Shown here: one piece after another, positions 23,980-36,702 of the stretch | Layout: each line of letters begins with the position of its first letter | How positions within the stretch are numbered: position 1 is the stretch's first letter | From: Artocarpus heterophyllus | Taxonomy: Eukaryota > Streptophyta > Magnoliopsida > Rosales > Moraceae | Assembly (NCBI GenBank): GCA_025403435.1 | Contig: CM046350.1 | Span: 19,007,274-19,071,273, forward strand | Length of the DNA: 64,000 bases | Direction: 5' to 3' | The notes under the pieces: model-generated | What the model was told of the DNA's origin: nothing | What the model saw: only the letters and a program-made list of their open reading frames with translations | The model's database searches: none | Position numbers and translations under genes: made by a program

Positions 23980-25532
23980 TTAATATATCGATTTTTCCAA
24001 TCAACAATATATCAAATATAACCTCAATTATAACGTATCTATTCATTCTCTGATATACTCTATCTCCTTTCTCTCCCTCCTCTCTTTTTCTCCTTGACAA
24101 TGACTATGATCGAGAGCTAATGGTAATCGTGATGCAACACATAAGGAGAGACTTTGATAGGGAGTGATTGACTTTGTAATATTTAATGGCACATGGTAAT
24201 CTCTAGAGGAGAAAGTGAGAGAGGAGAGAGAACTCCAAGCTTTACAATATCTGGCATTGCCATATCCGCTGGTTTTAAGCGATCTTTGGAGGAGGGCAAC
24301 TCAAGAAATCCAACACATATTGTGATCTCAAGCGGCTGAACGTGATCTACAGAAGAGGGAGAAAGAGGAGAGAAGTAGAGTAGGAAAAAGGAGAGAGAAT
24401 CTCCAATTTTTTATAGCTTTTGGTGGGGATAACAACTGAGATTTGTAGCGAGTAAGGTAGAGTTTTAAAGATCATCGCATACTGATTTGGCAAGGTAGGC
24501 GGTGTTGTTGGAAAAGGTTGCTGTGACGCGTAGAGATGAGGCAGTGGAGGAGCTAAGAAAGGGGAGTGAGAAATGAGAGAAAAATAAAAATGGGAAGACA
24601 ATTGGGTAAAACTAGAAAACCATGCGCTAAAAAATGTTTGAATTTAAAAAATTATATTTACAAACATGTAAAAAATTATGCTATTTGCTTTTCTTAAGAT
24701 ATGAAAATATGTTGTTTCATACAATTTCTCAGAGAATAGTAGGGGTTTAGTAGATGAACTGTCAAACTTATGATGTAAATAAGACTTATAGCAAAGTAGC
24801 ACCCACCCCCCACCACCCCCCCAAAACACAAAAAAGAAAAAAGAAAAAAAGGACTAGTAGTACTTTTCAATTCTAATTATTCTCTAATACCACTTAATGC
24901 ATAAAATTAGACTTAATTAAAACTATTTTTACAAAGTAGAGTGTGTTTGAAAACATCATTCCAACTTATTAGTTCCAATTGCTATAATGTGAAATTCTCA
25001 TATGCTATAGTGTAAAGAAAAAGAATGTTACAATGTAAAGCTCTCATATACTACTATAATTGATTCATTCTATAAGGAAAACTAGCTACAAAGAAGCTCA
25101 TGCCATTGCATCTAATATACTAAATATACCTTTAATTAATATTACACAAAGATATCAACAACAGCCACACTTGACTGCAGTATCCTATAAGGATACTGAG
25201 AAGTATTCCATTGTGATATAAAAAAATTCAACAATCAAAAATAGACAACTGCCTACCAGTATTCTTCCATAATACCTAGAAGTATTCTACAGAAATTCTA
25301 GAAACTAACGTTAGTAAGGAAGTGACTGCTGGTATTACACTAGGACACTTTACAATTTTCGATTAGAGACTGCCAGTTCTTGTGATTCTTTGTGATCACG
25401 AACCAAAGGCTATTGATTTCTTACAGCAATTTCAAAATCACAATAATCTCAACAATCAATAGACATGACCCTTATATCGCCTATTTTTTTTTTTTTTACC
25501 AAAATGTATAAGAAATACAAAAAATACCAAAA
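23980..25532. other. Intergenic sequence
   Basis: A purine-rich stretch at about 24190-24600 (plus strand), a run of Cs at about 24805-24822 and a MITE-like AT-rich piece at about 24950-25080 are the only notable contents. No gene is seen. Confidence 0.4.
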
Positions 25533-26320
25533 AATCATTAAAGAGATTATAATATGTCTCCCTCAAATATTAGAGATCAAAGATCACACTTAAATGAACG
25601 GAAATACACATTTTTAGTATGCTTGGAGTCAGCTCAGAGCAACGCAACGCTCAAATTTGAGGCCGTGATGCTAAAAAGTACAATATGCACTTAGATGAAC
25701 AAACCACCAGTGCCTAGTGGGTGGTGGCGCCTGGGTACTGGGCTGCCCAAGCGCTGGCGCCACGACGTTGCCCTTTGGGTGCCACGACACCTAGTTGAAA
25801 GTCTATGAGTCTTTGTTGTAGTGCACTCGATGCTGTGGTGCCCTCCCGAGCTAATTTATAATGAAGTAATATGTCTTTTGAGTTATTTAGAATTGGTGTA
25901 TTTGTTAGATGTATGCTTTCATATAAACTTAAATGTCCATTATCAACAAGTATATCCATTGTAATAATTCTATTAATACATGAATAGATAACTTTATAAA
26001 TGAATAGGTACCTAAATATAAAGAGTAGTATGGATTAAACTGGTTGTCCATTCATAAAATGGAACCCCTGTCATTTATCAAATCTCTTAAAAATTTATAG
26101 GTTTCTTTGATGTTCTGGAAACAATTTTATTACTAGATATTGTGTTCAAGTGTTTGTTGTATATTAGTAGTAATTTGTCATTAAACTTTTTAGCAAACTT
26201 GAATAAGTGAGGGCAAATAAAAACTTCAAGGAAAGTGTTTTATATAGGCCTCAAACACTATTTTATTTTTAGAAATTCAATATCTATTCTCTTCTTCATA
26301 CACTTAAATTTTTCAGCAAT
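25533..26320 (+). repeat. Left LTR of the second copia element
   Basis: From AGAGATTATAATATGTCTC onward this block matches 30805-31526 in the same order, including caaatattagagatcaaa, tctttgttgtagtgcactcg, tcataaaatg and cctcaaacactattttatttt. The copies differ at many positions and by small indels, which points to an old insertion. Borders are approximate; the expected TGTTAGAGAT start is degraded here. Confidence 0.75.
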
Positions 26321-26489
26321 CTTAAAGATTTTAATCTACTACAATAGAGGTTGATAGGATTATGTTTTTTTTTTTTGTAATAATCCAAATGTTCAAGCTA
26401 ATCATTTTTATGGTATGAATTTTACTTGCTAGAAGAAGAAATTGTTCTTTCTTCTCACTGTTCTCAAAATCACCTATGTGTTTGATTCG

Positions 26490-29233
26490 AAGATGGAGGC
26501 ACTTTTGGAACCAAAGGAGGATGATTCTGATGATGTGACGAATGCATGTAGGAAGAATGAAGATAATGAAGTGAGGTACTGGTTTCACATTCTCAAAACA
26601 CTAATAGAGAGGCGCTATAGTCATTACAACTCGATGCAATCTTCGATAGAGATTTGGAATCTTCTCGAGTACAAAGCCGAGCAAGTAGGTATGGACAAAT
26701 TCATCATTTTGAAATATTTAGAATTTATCATGATTGATATGAAGTCTGTTCTTTAATAAATGCATGTATTATAAGTCACGGTTACTAAGCTTTATAAATT
26801 AAATGTTAAGTTTTCTAAATCATTCATAGTGGGGGATAGTAGTGCTAAATTACCCTTAGAAATGCAATGGTTATAGAAAGAATCTCCTTTATAGGAGAAT
26901 TGATATAATTTTGGAGGATTTGCAAAAATATTTGAGGATCATAGAGGAGACTTAGTCTCATGATCCCAAGGACAAGATATTGAATTTCTTTAAAGTTAAT
27001 GTTGCTGAAGCTAGTAAGTTTCAAAAGAACTTCAAAGTCAATAATGACAAGAAGTTCAAGAAGGAAAAGGAAGAAAGTAACTCTAACAAAACCAATGTCT
27101 TCAAAGAGAAATCCAAAGAGATTTGTGCAATGGTCTCGGAGATACAACTTGACATAGTTATTGAAACCAATATGACTGCAACTAAGTCCTTCGATTGGTG
27201 GCTCGATTCTAGTGCCACCATTAATATTTGCAATGACAAGAAATTACTTTTTGTCATATGTAAAGGAAAAAGGATGGACAAACAATTCTCATGGGGAACC
27301 ATGACACAACGCTTGTTGTGAAGAAAGGTATGGTGGAGATTAACTTTTCTTCGAAAAGAAAATGACTTTGAGCAAATTCTTCCACATTCCCAACATAAGG
27401 AAGAACCTTGTATCCTCTAGTCTAATGTGTAAAAATGGACTAAAAATTGTATTTGAGAATAATACATGTATTGTATCAAAAAATGGAGTTTTTGTGAGAA
27501 AAAGGATATTTATATGATGGTATGTACAAACTTAGTATCAATAATAAAGAAGTCACGAATTCTATTTATATGATTGACTCTTTTGATGTTTGGCATGCTA
27601 GGATAGCACATTTAAATTTTAGATATTTGAAATACATGTCTAAACATGATTTGATTAATTGTAAAGGTCAAAAACATGATACTATGAAATTTACATAAAA
27701 GAAAAGATAACTAAGAAACCATTTCCTAAAGCCCAACAAAATATTCAGTTGGTGGATTCAATCCATATTGATATTTATGAGCATAATGGAATTTTAGCAA
27801 GAGGAGGAAAGAGATACTTTATCACTTTTATAGATGATTGTTCTAGATACACATATTTGTACTTGATTAAAACATAGGATGAAGCCTTAGATAAGTTTAA
27901 ACTTTTCAAGATTAAGATTGAGCACTGAAAAGATAGAAATATCAAAGCGGTTCAAAGTGATAGAGGTGATGAATATTTTTCTAACAAGTGTGATGTATTC
28001 TATGAAGAGCATGATATTATTCACCAAAAGCTAGTTCCTTTTAGGCCTCAACAAAATCGTTTGCTTGAAAAGAAAAATGAGATCTTTACGGATTTGATTA
28101 ACTCTATGCTTCTTAATGTTAACGTGCCAAATAATTTATTGGCAAAGCTTTACTTACTGCATGTCAGGTTTATAATAGGATTACATATATGAAAACACAT
28201 GTTTCGTCATATGAAATATGGAAAGGAAGGAAACCAAACTTAATGTATTTAAGGATATGGGGCTGTGTAGCCTTTTATAGAATGCATGACCCTAGAACAT
28301 CAAAGTTAGGTGTAAGAGGAATTAAATGTGTTTTTCTAGGGCATGCTAAAAATTCTAAGCCATATAGATAGTTGAATCTAGATTCTAATGTAATTGCGGG
28401 ATCACGAGATGTTGAATTTATTGAAAATAAATTTAGTATTGATTTTACTACTAATTTGGAATCTAATGTTGATAAACCATGTGACTATACTCCGGGTACC
28501 TCCACTAATAAAAGGAAAGAGTCTATGACATTTTTTGAACTAAGGAGAAGTCAATGTGAAAGAAAAGAAAAGAGTTTAGCACTAGAATATATTTCATCTC
28601 AAGCTTTGACCTTCTTGGTTGAAGGAGATAGAAATAGTATAGTTAACAAGATACTATTGTTGCTAAATGTTGAGGAAGATCTAAAGACATTTAGTGAAGC
28701 CATCCCATCTAGAGAATGCATCCTTTTGGAGAAAGGCTATAAATTATGAAATAGATTCAATAATGTCTAATGGAACTTGGGTTTTGGTTGATCTCCCTCT
28801 AAGATCGAAATCGATAGGCAACAAATGGGTGTTTAGAAGAGAATACAACATTGATGGGTCTATACAAACATTCAAGGCTAGATTGGTAGCCAAGGACTTT
28901 AAACAAAAATGTGGCATAGACTACTTCGATACATATGCCTCAATAGGCAGGTTAACATCTATTAGAGTGTTATTTGCAATTGCTTCAGTATATAATTTGC
29001 ATGTGCACCAAATGGATGTTAAAAACAACTTTTCTAAATGGTGATCTTGATGAGAAAATCTATATGGAACAACCCGAGAGGTTTGTGTATTGCTTGGAAA
29101 TGAGAATAAGATTTACAAGTTAATCAAGTTTCTTTATGGATTAAAGTAAGTACCAAAACAATGGCATGAGAAATTTGATTTGGTTATATTATCTCATGGC
29201 TTTAAGCATAATAATGTGGATACATACATACAA

Positions 29234-29289
<56 letters not shown>

Positions 29290-30270
29290 TCTAGAGTTAC
29301 AAATGATTTTGGTGTGGTTTTATGTTATGACTTGCTTATCTTTGGAATAAACATGCAAGGAGTAAATGATATTAAGAAGTATCTAACTTCATAGTTTAAG
29401 ATAAAAGATCTTGGTGAGGTAAATACTATCTTAGGTGTGAAAGTGAGGAGGCATGGTGGGGGTTACTCATTGTCTCCATCTCATTATATTGGGAAGGTGC
29501 TTCTTAAATTCAATCTTTTGATGTTTAAAGAAGCTAATACCCCATATAATTCTAGTATTAAATTATTAGAAAATGTTGGTAGAGCGATAGCATAGCTTGA
29601 GTATACTAGTGCGATTGGTAGCTTGATATATGCTATGCATTATATAAGGCCGGACATTGCATTTGTGGTATACAAGATGTTAAGATTTACTAGTAACCCG
29701 AGTGTTGAATATTGGAATACAATTAGTAGGATACTTGGTTTTTAAAAGGACCATTAATTTGGTTTGTTTTTACAATGATTATCCCACGGTACTAAAACGG
29801 TACTCATATGCTAGTTGAATAACCAATACAAGTGATAATAAATCTACATCAAGTTAGAATTTCACAATTGTTGGAGGAGCCATGTCTTAGGCTTCTAAGA
29901 AACAAACATACCTAACTCATTCAATGATGGAAAATGAGTTTATAGCACTTACTGTTGCAGGCAAAGAAGAGGAATGACTGTGAAATTTATTGATTGATAT
30001 AAAGTTGTGGCCAGTAGTCATTGTCGTCCATTTCTTTGTATTGAGATAGTGAAGCTGCATTGTTTAGAGCTTATTACAAATTGTATAGTGGAAAGTCTAG
30101 ACATAGTATCTTGAGACATGAATATATGAAACAACTAATATATAATTGATGATGTTATTAGTATTTATATGTTAGGTCGAATAAGAATCAAGTGGATCCC
30201 TTGACAAAAGATCTTTCGAGAGACTTAGTCAAGGACACATCTAGTAGAATCAAACTAAAACCTTTTATGT
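26490..30270 (+). pseudogene. Ty1/copia gag-pol, heavily decayed
   Basis: Remnants occur in the order gag, protease, integrase, reverse transcriptase and RNase H, spread over different frames with many stops. Gag is seen at 26490-26755 (MEALLEPKEDDSDDVTNAC, EQVGMDKF). The protease site at about 27195 reads DSSA instead of DSGA. Integrase is at about 27750-28370 (QSDRGDEYF). A copia gag-pol linker and the RT start lie at 28694-29044 (SIGNKWVF, KARLVAKDFKQ). The RT catalytic box near 29325 is reduced to a CYDLL-like remnant, and an AC/AT microsatellite at 29230-29289 interrupts the sequence just before it. The RNase H tail ends near 30250. The copy cannot be active. Confidence 0.9.
29222..29289. 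repeat. (AC)n(AT)n compound microsatellite inside copia RT
   Basis: Atac/acaa repeats run into about 20 AC units and then about 11 AT units. It lies within the reverse transcriptase region of the decayed copia element, a little upstream of the catalytic box. Confidence 0.9.
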
Positions 30271-30798
30271 AAGAGTCACTAGTGATGGTAACCTAACTAT
30301 ATAATAGTTTTACTACTATTCCATAGTTAAATAGGTAAGAATAAGTCATCGTTATATGACTGGGTTACCACATGTCCTTTTCAGGATGTTTAGAGTAAGT
30401 AGCTACATGATTGAGGTTGAGTATTTAATCTTAACGAAGTTTAAATCTCAAAGTAACTAGAGACATGATTTAAAATTTCACCTAAGAGAACATAAGAAAT
30501 GGTGCCTTTTCTAAGAAAACCGTGGTTTTGTCTTACAAATGTTCATGAATCCAAGATCAAGCATAAAGCCAGAGTAGTTCTAAATGATTGGAACATAATC
30601 TGAAATCTAGGATATCTCATATGTGATCTATTTCTAGTATTTTGCTTAAGAGACAAAGTTTAATGCAAAGCACACTATTGTTATGCAAATGCTTTGAAGG
30701 ATATTCACTACTTGAAGGTTAAAATCGAAAGATACATTCTTGTATGTATGAGTTTATAATTGTTGAATCTGAAGAAATATTATAATCTAGTGAGTTAT

Positions 30799-31526
30799 TG
30801 TTATAGAGATTATAATATGTCTCTCTCAAATATTAGAGATCAAATATCACACTTAAATGAATTAAAATACACTACATTTTCAAAGTGCTTGGCGTCATTT
30901 GGAAGCACCGTAGCGCTAGAAAGTGCAATATGCACTCAGAGGAATAGTACACCCAGCGTCTGAACATTAGATTGCGTAGGCGCCAGCACCATGGCGCCCA
31001 GTTGAAATTCCGCAAGTCTTTGTTGTAGTGCACTCGGCGCCGTGGCGCACTCCCTAACTGATTTGTGATGAAATAATATGTCTTTTGAGTTGTTTAGAAT
31101 CATCGCATTCATTGGATGTATGCTTTTATACAAACCTGAACATCTATTAACAATGGACATATCTATTGTAATAGATATGTTGATACGTGAACATATACCT
31201 TTACAAATGAATAGGTATTTATATGTAAAGGGTTGTATGGATTAAAGCTGTTGTGTCCATTCATAAAATGAGACCCCTGTCATTTATCAAATCTCTAAAA
31301 AATTTACAATTTTTTTGTTGTTCTAGAACACAATATTATTGCTAAATATTGTCTTCAAGTGTTTATTGTATCTTGCGAGTAATTTGTCGTTGAATTCTTT
31401 AGCAAACTTGAATAAATGAGGACAAATAAAACCTTCAAGAAAAGTATTTTATACGAGCCTCAAACACTATTTTATTTTCAGAAATTCAATCTCCCTTCTT
31501 TTCTTCATATACTCAAATTTTCCAAT
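30799..31526 (+). repeat. Right LTR of the second copia element
   Basis: It starts TGTTATAGAGATTATAATATG after a degraded polypurine-like stretch (tctagtgagttat) and parallels the left LTR at 25533-26320 to about CATATACTCAAATTTTCC. Antisense ORFs found in both LTRs resemble each other only because the LTRs are copies of each other. Confidence 0.75.
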
Positions 31527-32096
31527 AAAAAATTATTTCTCATCAGTGATACACAAACCTAAACATTAGTATTAGCCAAACATTGCAATTTTTTTCTTAA
31601 AACAAAACATGTAATGGAATCTAAAGGCAAAGTTAGTACACGTTCATGTCCAATAACATTTTTCGATAAAAAGGGTCATGAACTCCACACCTAATTATAC
31701 AAGTGGACAAAATTGCAATGGAAAAGGGAATTAGGAATTTGAATGTCAAGAAAAAGGTCAGGATCAATTTGCAACATAGGTGAAAAGTTGAGGACCAAAT
31801 CACCTTATAATTAAAGAATGTGATGTTTCAACAACAAAGCAGATTGGAAATGGAAAAAGGGACTAACATGCTACAAAACGTGACAGTGAAAGCAAAGGGA
31901 CTTAGGTGCAATATGAGTGTAAATTAGGCATCCAAAAAAAGCAAAAAAAAGTAAATTATAAAATAATCAAAATTATATAATTTATACCAGTTTAATAACC
32001 AATATAAAACACTTTAGCATGATAATTTTGACTCTGCCAACTCAGCATTATATTATTCCATCTACAAGCATTTATTATACATTAATTGCTGTATTG
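31527..32096. other. Intergenic sequence
   Basis: AT-rich sequence with purine-rich patches. No gene, RNA or bounded repeat is recognised. Confidence 0.5.
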
Positions 32097-34018
32097 CTTT
32101 TTAAGATTAATAGCACTTGAGATCCTTGAATTATTAAGTTTGTGACAATTTGGTCATCAAATTAATTTTATAGGTAAAAAAGATCTTCGAATTAACTTTT
32201 CATATGAAAAATAGTCCAAACCGTTTTACTTAGATGAAAATTTCTATGGTTATTTACCTTTTTATACCATGCATTTTGAGTTTATTCAGAAAGTATATCT
32301 TAATTTTTAATCTCATCAAATATACACCTTCAAATTAGATTTAATAGGTAAATACTCTTTCTTAGTCAATGGTTAATTTTGACTAAGACAATGACATAGA
32401 TACCCTTAAAAAGAAAATTATTAATTAAAAATAATTTAAAAAAACTGAAGCAAAAAAGAAAAAAGTTAAAAATTTTGATGAAAGAAAATAAAACAACCTT
32501 TATTTCCCCTTTTCCCCATTGTCTACATCTTCGTTGTCGGAGGAGTTGTTGGTGGTGTAGTGATCGCCCCACTCGCTACATTACACCTCCTCTCTCTCCA
32601 TTGTCTTTGTCGTGGAAACAACGTTGAAGGTGAAGGTGCTGGTGATCTTGCACGACGGCCTTGGTGCTGAAGAACTAGTATTCAGATCTTTCCGTCTTCG
32701 TCTCAGTCCCTATTTCCTCTTTGGAATTCTGATCGTTACTGATGTAATTAGAAGATCGTTTCTCTTTGGCGGTGGTGTGGTTGTTGAAGAATTTAGAGTC
32801 AGGAGGGTTGAAGTTCTTCTGGCTCCATATCAAAGATACCTGGAAAGGCATGCTCGAGTAGGTCGGGTTCGCCTAGTAGGTTGTTGGCATAAATCCTTCT
32901 CCGCCGCTAACGGTAAAATTGGACCTTAGATCATCGGCGAAGACAAGGAAGTTGACTCCGACAGGTGGAAGCTGCAGGTATTTTTCTTTAGTTTCTCTTT
33001 TATTTCTTCCTCTTTAAGGGTATCCACGTCATTCTCATGATCAAAATTAACTATTGACCGATAGAGGGTATACATTTACCTATTAAATCTAATTTAAATA
33101 TATATATTTGATGTAAAAAAACTGATGATATACTTTTTGAATAAACCCCAATTACAAGGCATAAATTGTAAATAACTTGAAAATTTTATATACAAGTCAC
33201 ATGACATGACCATCACTTCATGTCTAATTACAAAGATAACCTTAAAAAATCCCTCAAAAGCAAAAATAAAAATTATAAACTAAAATGGAACATTGATCTA
33301 ATATTTACATTAATGTCGAACTTTGGTTCTTTCTCCAACATCATTTGAAATCCTAGATATGCTACTTAGGACTTCTAGTAACCAACCAAAGTAACTCATC
33401 CTCATGGCATATCTACCATGTTACCCGTGCCATCAACACAACGAAACATCTTTGCCCTTTTGATAGGCCACCATTATTTTTACCATCGATCTCCACCTCC
33501 ACTGAGTGAGCTCATGTACCACCCAACTCTCCACCACATGAATCCCCGCCACCAACCTCGCGAGTTTCTCTACAACCCACCTCTCCACTGCCTTAACCAT
33601 GGCATAAACCTCATGAGCTCTTGTGCCTCCTTGTCCTCCAGCAAGCGAACGCTTGCTCCTCTAAGTCCTTCACTGTGTGAATCTCCTTGCCACCTACCTA
33701 TTAGCCGCTTTTTCCCTTCTTGCGTGCCCTTCATCCGACTACCCCCTCCTTTAGCCTTTGACCATTCCATGGAAATGGAGGAGTTTCAACATCTTTCAGG
33801 GTTTTCGTTAGGGATTTGAGAGATAAAAAGTGGTGATTTTCATGTGCAATGTACATGCTAATTCTATCTGAAATTAAACGGTGTTTAACGATTTGTACTA
33901 CTTTTGTTTCTTTAAAAATTAATTGAAGGACCTTTTTATGCCTATAAAAAGCAGTATGAGGAACAAATTGCCACAAACTTAAGAATTCAAGGACCTTTAG
34001 AGCTCTTCTCTTAATAGG
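32097..34018. mobile_element. Outer Mutator-like element with nested insertion
   Basis: The left phrase gatccttgaattattaagtt followed by tgtgacaatttggtc (about 32121-32156) is mirrored on the right (about 33960-34000) as the complement of ggtccttgaattcttaagtt and tgtggcaatttgttcc. Weaker matching continues inward for more than 100 bp, giving long terminal inverted repeats typical of MULEs. The right half contains a GC-richer stretch at 33410-33820 with a 133-codon ORF (33418-33819), rich in Pro, His and Ser, that I do not recognise. It may be captured host DNA. Limits are approximate and no target duplication was secured. Confidence 0.5.
32245..33178. mobile_element. Inner Mutator-like element, possible Pack-MULE
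   Basis: Inverted repeats of about 130 bp pair 32245-32395 with 33000-33178 (shared phrases gtttattcaraaagtatatc, aaattagatttaataggtaaa, ttaattttga). The 9-mers just outside are GAAAATTTC (32236-32244) and GAAAATTTT (33179-33187), matching at 8 of 9 bases, and 9 bp is the MULE duplication length. The interior (about 32500-32970) is GC-richer and holds a 105-codon ORF at 32612-32929 (METTLKVKVLVILHDG at the start), unrelated to transposase. It looks like acquired gene sequence, but the source is unknown. Confidence 0.55.
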
Positions 34019-34688
34019 GATTGTTATAGCTAGTATTTTACATTCCCTTAAATATATTAATTTTGCGGGCCTGATTAATAGTCTAAATAGATATAGACAT
34101 ATAAATTTGAGTTGGTGGTCAAAGATAATCAAGGATAAAAATGTCGAAATCGGCTGAGTTTTTGAGGTTTTGATTTATAGACAATGTCGACAAAAATGAC
34201 AACAAATATTTAGGGAAAAAATAGTCATCTTGAGAAAAATTTAAAATTGTTTCTTGAAACTTTACAAAATATTAAAACAATTAATAATACTTAATATGAA
34301 CTAACTTAATAAGATAATACAGTTCTGGTCGAATGTGAGAGTAATAGGAAATGATTATAATTATATATTGATTATAAAACTAATATATTTTAGATATTTA
34401 TTATAAATGAGGTACAATGATACAATTAAGCACATACAAACTTCAAGTATTTATAATAACAAAAGGAGTTTCTAAAAAGTTGGAAAGCATTACATAGGTT
34501 TTGATTTTAATCTAAATCATATATTGACTAAGATACTACTTTTAAATAGTTTTGGGCGTAATTATTAATGTATCACATGTATGTTTCTTGATCTTTTCCT
34601 ACTATTCACTGAAAAATTAAATGTCGTTAGTTTATTCAACTTGATGAGTAGTTTTAATAGATATGTAATAACATATCAAGATTAATTT

Positions 34689-34802
34689 ATGATGGAAGAT
34701 ATATAAATATATCAAAGAAAACATTTTCCTTTTGTTCTTCTTAATATGATGGAAGATATATAAATATATCAAAGAAAACATTTGAGTTTTGCTCTTCTTA
34801 AC
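34689..34802. repeat. Tandem duplication, 57-bp period
   Basis: Units starting at 34689 and 34746 both read atgatggaagatatataaat and end in a ctcttcttaa-type phrase. They differ at only a few positions near the 3' end. Confidence 0.9.
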
Positions 34803-35082
34803 TAGACCCCATTTGAGAACTATAAAGAGGATTATGACCAAATAAACTTGAATGTGAACTATTCGTGCGTTTTAAAAATTAGTAAAAAATATTTAAAAAC
34901 TAAATAAGCCTTAATAATTTTTTTATTGTTTTTAGGTTGACAATGTTAGTCATATTTTATCAAGAAGGAATATAAAACACATGCTAAAAAATTAATTTTC
35001 TATAAAAATGAAATGTTCCAGTGTTTTTAGATATTTTGTGGACATTTTTATGAATATTCACTGATATTGTAGATACTCACTA

Positions 35083-35322
35083 ATATCATGAACATTTTTG
35101 TGGATAATCAGGAAAAATATCTACCCCATTATCTATATTTAGATTTTAAAATATGTACAATGTCGTGGAAATATTAACGATATCGTGGACATTTTCATCT
35201 TTATATCATGAACATTTTGTGGATAATTAGGAAAAATATCTATGCCATTATCTATATTTAGATTTTAAAATATGTACAACATCGTGGAAATATTGACGAT
35301 ATCATGGACATTTTCATTAGAA
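35083..35322. repeat. Tandem duplication, 120-bp period
   Basis: Units starting at 35083 and 35203 both begin atatcatgaacattttt/g, contain attatctatatttagatttt and end with gatatcrtggacattttcat. The copies differ at a few positions. Confidence 0.9.
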
Positions 35323-35640
35323 GTATAAACTATAAATAAGTATGCAAAAAAGATGGACAAATGATTTGCAAATTGAGTTTTTTGTGCAAGATGAAAATTA
35401 TTTTCCTAAACATTTTTAATATTTTGTTTATGTTTGTGTCAATATCCATGACATTTGCTTTTATTCACAATACTGTCTATTCAAATTTTTCCAAAAATAT
35501 TTGATACTTTGTTGAGATTTTTATTAATTTATAATCGCCATGTTTGGTAGGTTGCACAATACAAGGCATATTGTCATAATACAATACGGCGTTTAGTATC
35601 ATAAATTCCTAAAGAATTTAATAATTGTTCACGTGTCTGT

Positions 35641-36702
35641 TTGCTTCCACAAGTGCTTGGGTCGCTACAAGTAATAAAATGGGTGAATGAAGTATCGTTC
35701 TAGCAAGGATTGATTCCTAAATTTCTACTAATTACGTAAATAGAATAACTTAATTTTATCTAAGCAATTAAAGATAAAAATGCAAAATTAAAAACTAAAA
35801 TAAAAAAGAAATCAAAATAACACAAAATTCTAAGATAAAATAATAAGGGAAACTCAATTGATGAAGGATCTAGGGGTTGATTTCATTCTACTACCCCTAT
35901 GTTTATCCTATTTGGTCATTACTAATTTGTTCACCCAATTCATCAATTGGGGTGCTAATGCCATCTCCTTACCTCTCCCGAGTGTTGAATGAAGTAATAC
36001 GTATAGATACTTAAGGCGATATCTTTATCTACCCAAATATGTATACACTTATTATGCTCGAGCGTCACAAACGATTGCCTTAGTGTTACAGGCCTTCCAA
36101 ACTCACTAACACTAAGGCTGTGTCACTCCAATTAGAATATAATAAATTCCTCCCCTAAGTGTCAATCTCATATATCTCTATCAATTAATTTATTAGCCAA
36201 GTAAATTGGAGGCATTAAGCTTAGAGCACACAAATAAATTGAAAAGGAAAATTCATTAATAATAACCAAATACTCAAAATATAGTTCAAATAGAGCTACA
36301 TCAAAACCCGAGACTAAATGCTTAGCTCATCATATTGTAAATAAACAACAAAACCAAACCTATAATAAAAGTCATGTTCAACACAAAATCAGGATAAATA
36401 AATAAAAGAAATAAGAAAGAAATGAAACTAATTGATGGTTTTGAGCTTCGAGTCTTCAATTTTTCCATCAATCTTCAATGGGCTCTAAGAAATCTTGATT
36501 TGTGCCTCTCAATCTTCACAAAAATAGGTTTTGCTTCCTCCAAAAGCCACGTAAGTGGCCAAATATAGGTCTCCAAAATGTGTATTTTCCCTCTCAAAAC
36601 ACTAGCAAAGGCCTTTTATAGGTACCCTTTTTGAGAAGTGCGCCCTACTATAAATAGGTCATTAGTGTGTTTTGGTGCAATAGTGAAATATCCTCACATA
36701 GC
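35641..36702. repeat. Unclassified dispersed repeat, left part, split by chromovirus
   Basis: This is non-coding sequence with a gcttgggtcgctacaagtaa phrase, an A-rich middle and a series of short T/C-rich phrases. Joining it to 48365 onward across the ATAGC duplication restores a continuous stretch, so the chromovirus inserted into it. The composition resembles LTR or leader sequence of plant gypsy elements, but no PBS, PPT or coding motif was found. Confidence 0.35.

Larger units (their letters stand above)
34019..35640. other. AT-rich intergenic sequence with tandem repeats
   Basis: No gene is recognised. Two tandem duplications in this stretch are listed separately. Confidence 0.5.

Noticed and set aside
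25714..25959. Antisense ORF similar to another at 30936-31160
   Set aside because: Both lie in the two LTRs of the same copia element; the similarity reflects LTR duplication and not a conserved protein.
33418..33819. 133-codon ORF as an independent gene
   Set aside because: It lies inside inverted repeats of a Mutator-like element, has no recognisable domain and is Pro/Ser/His-rich; kept only as possible captured sequence.
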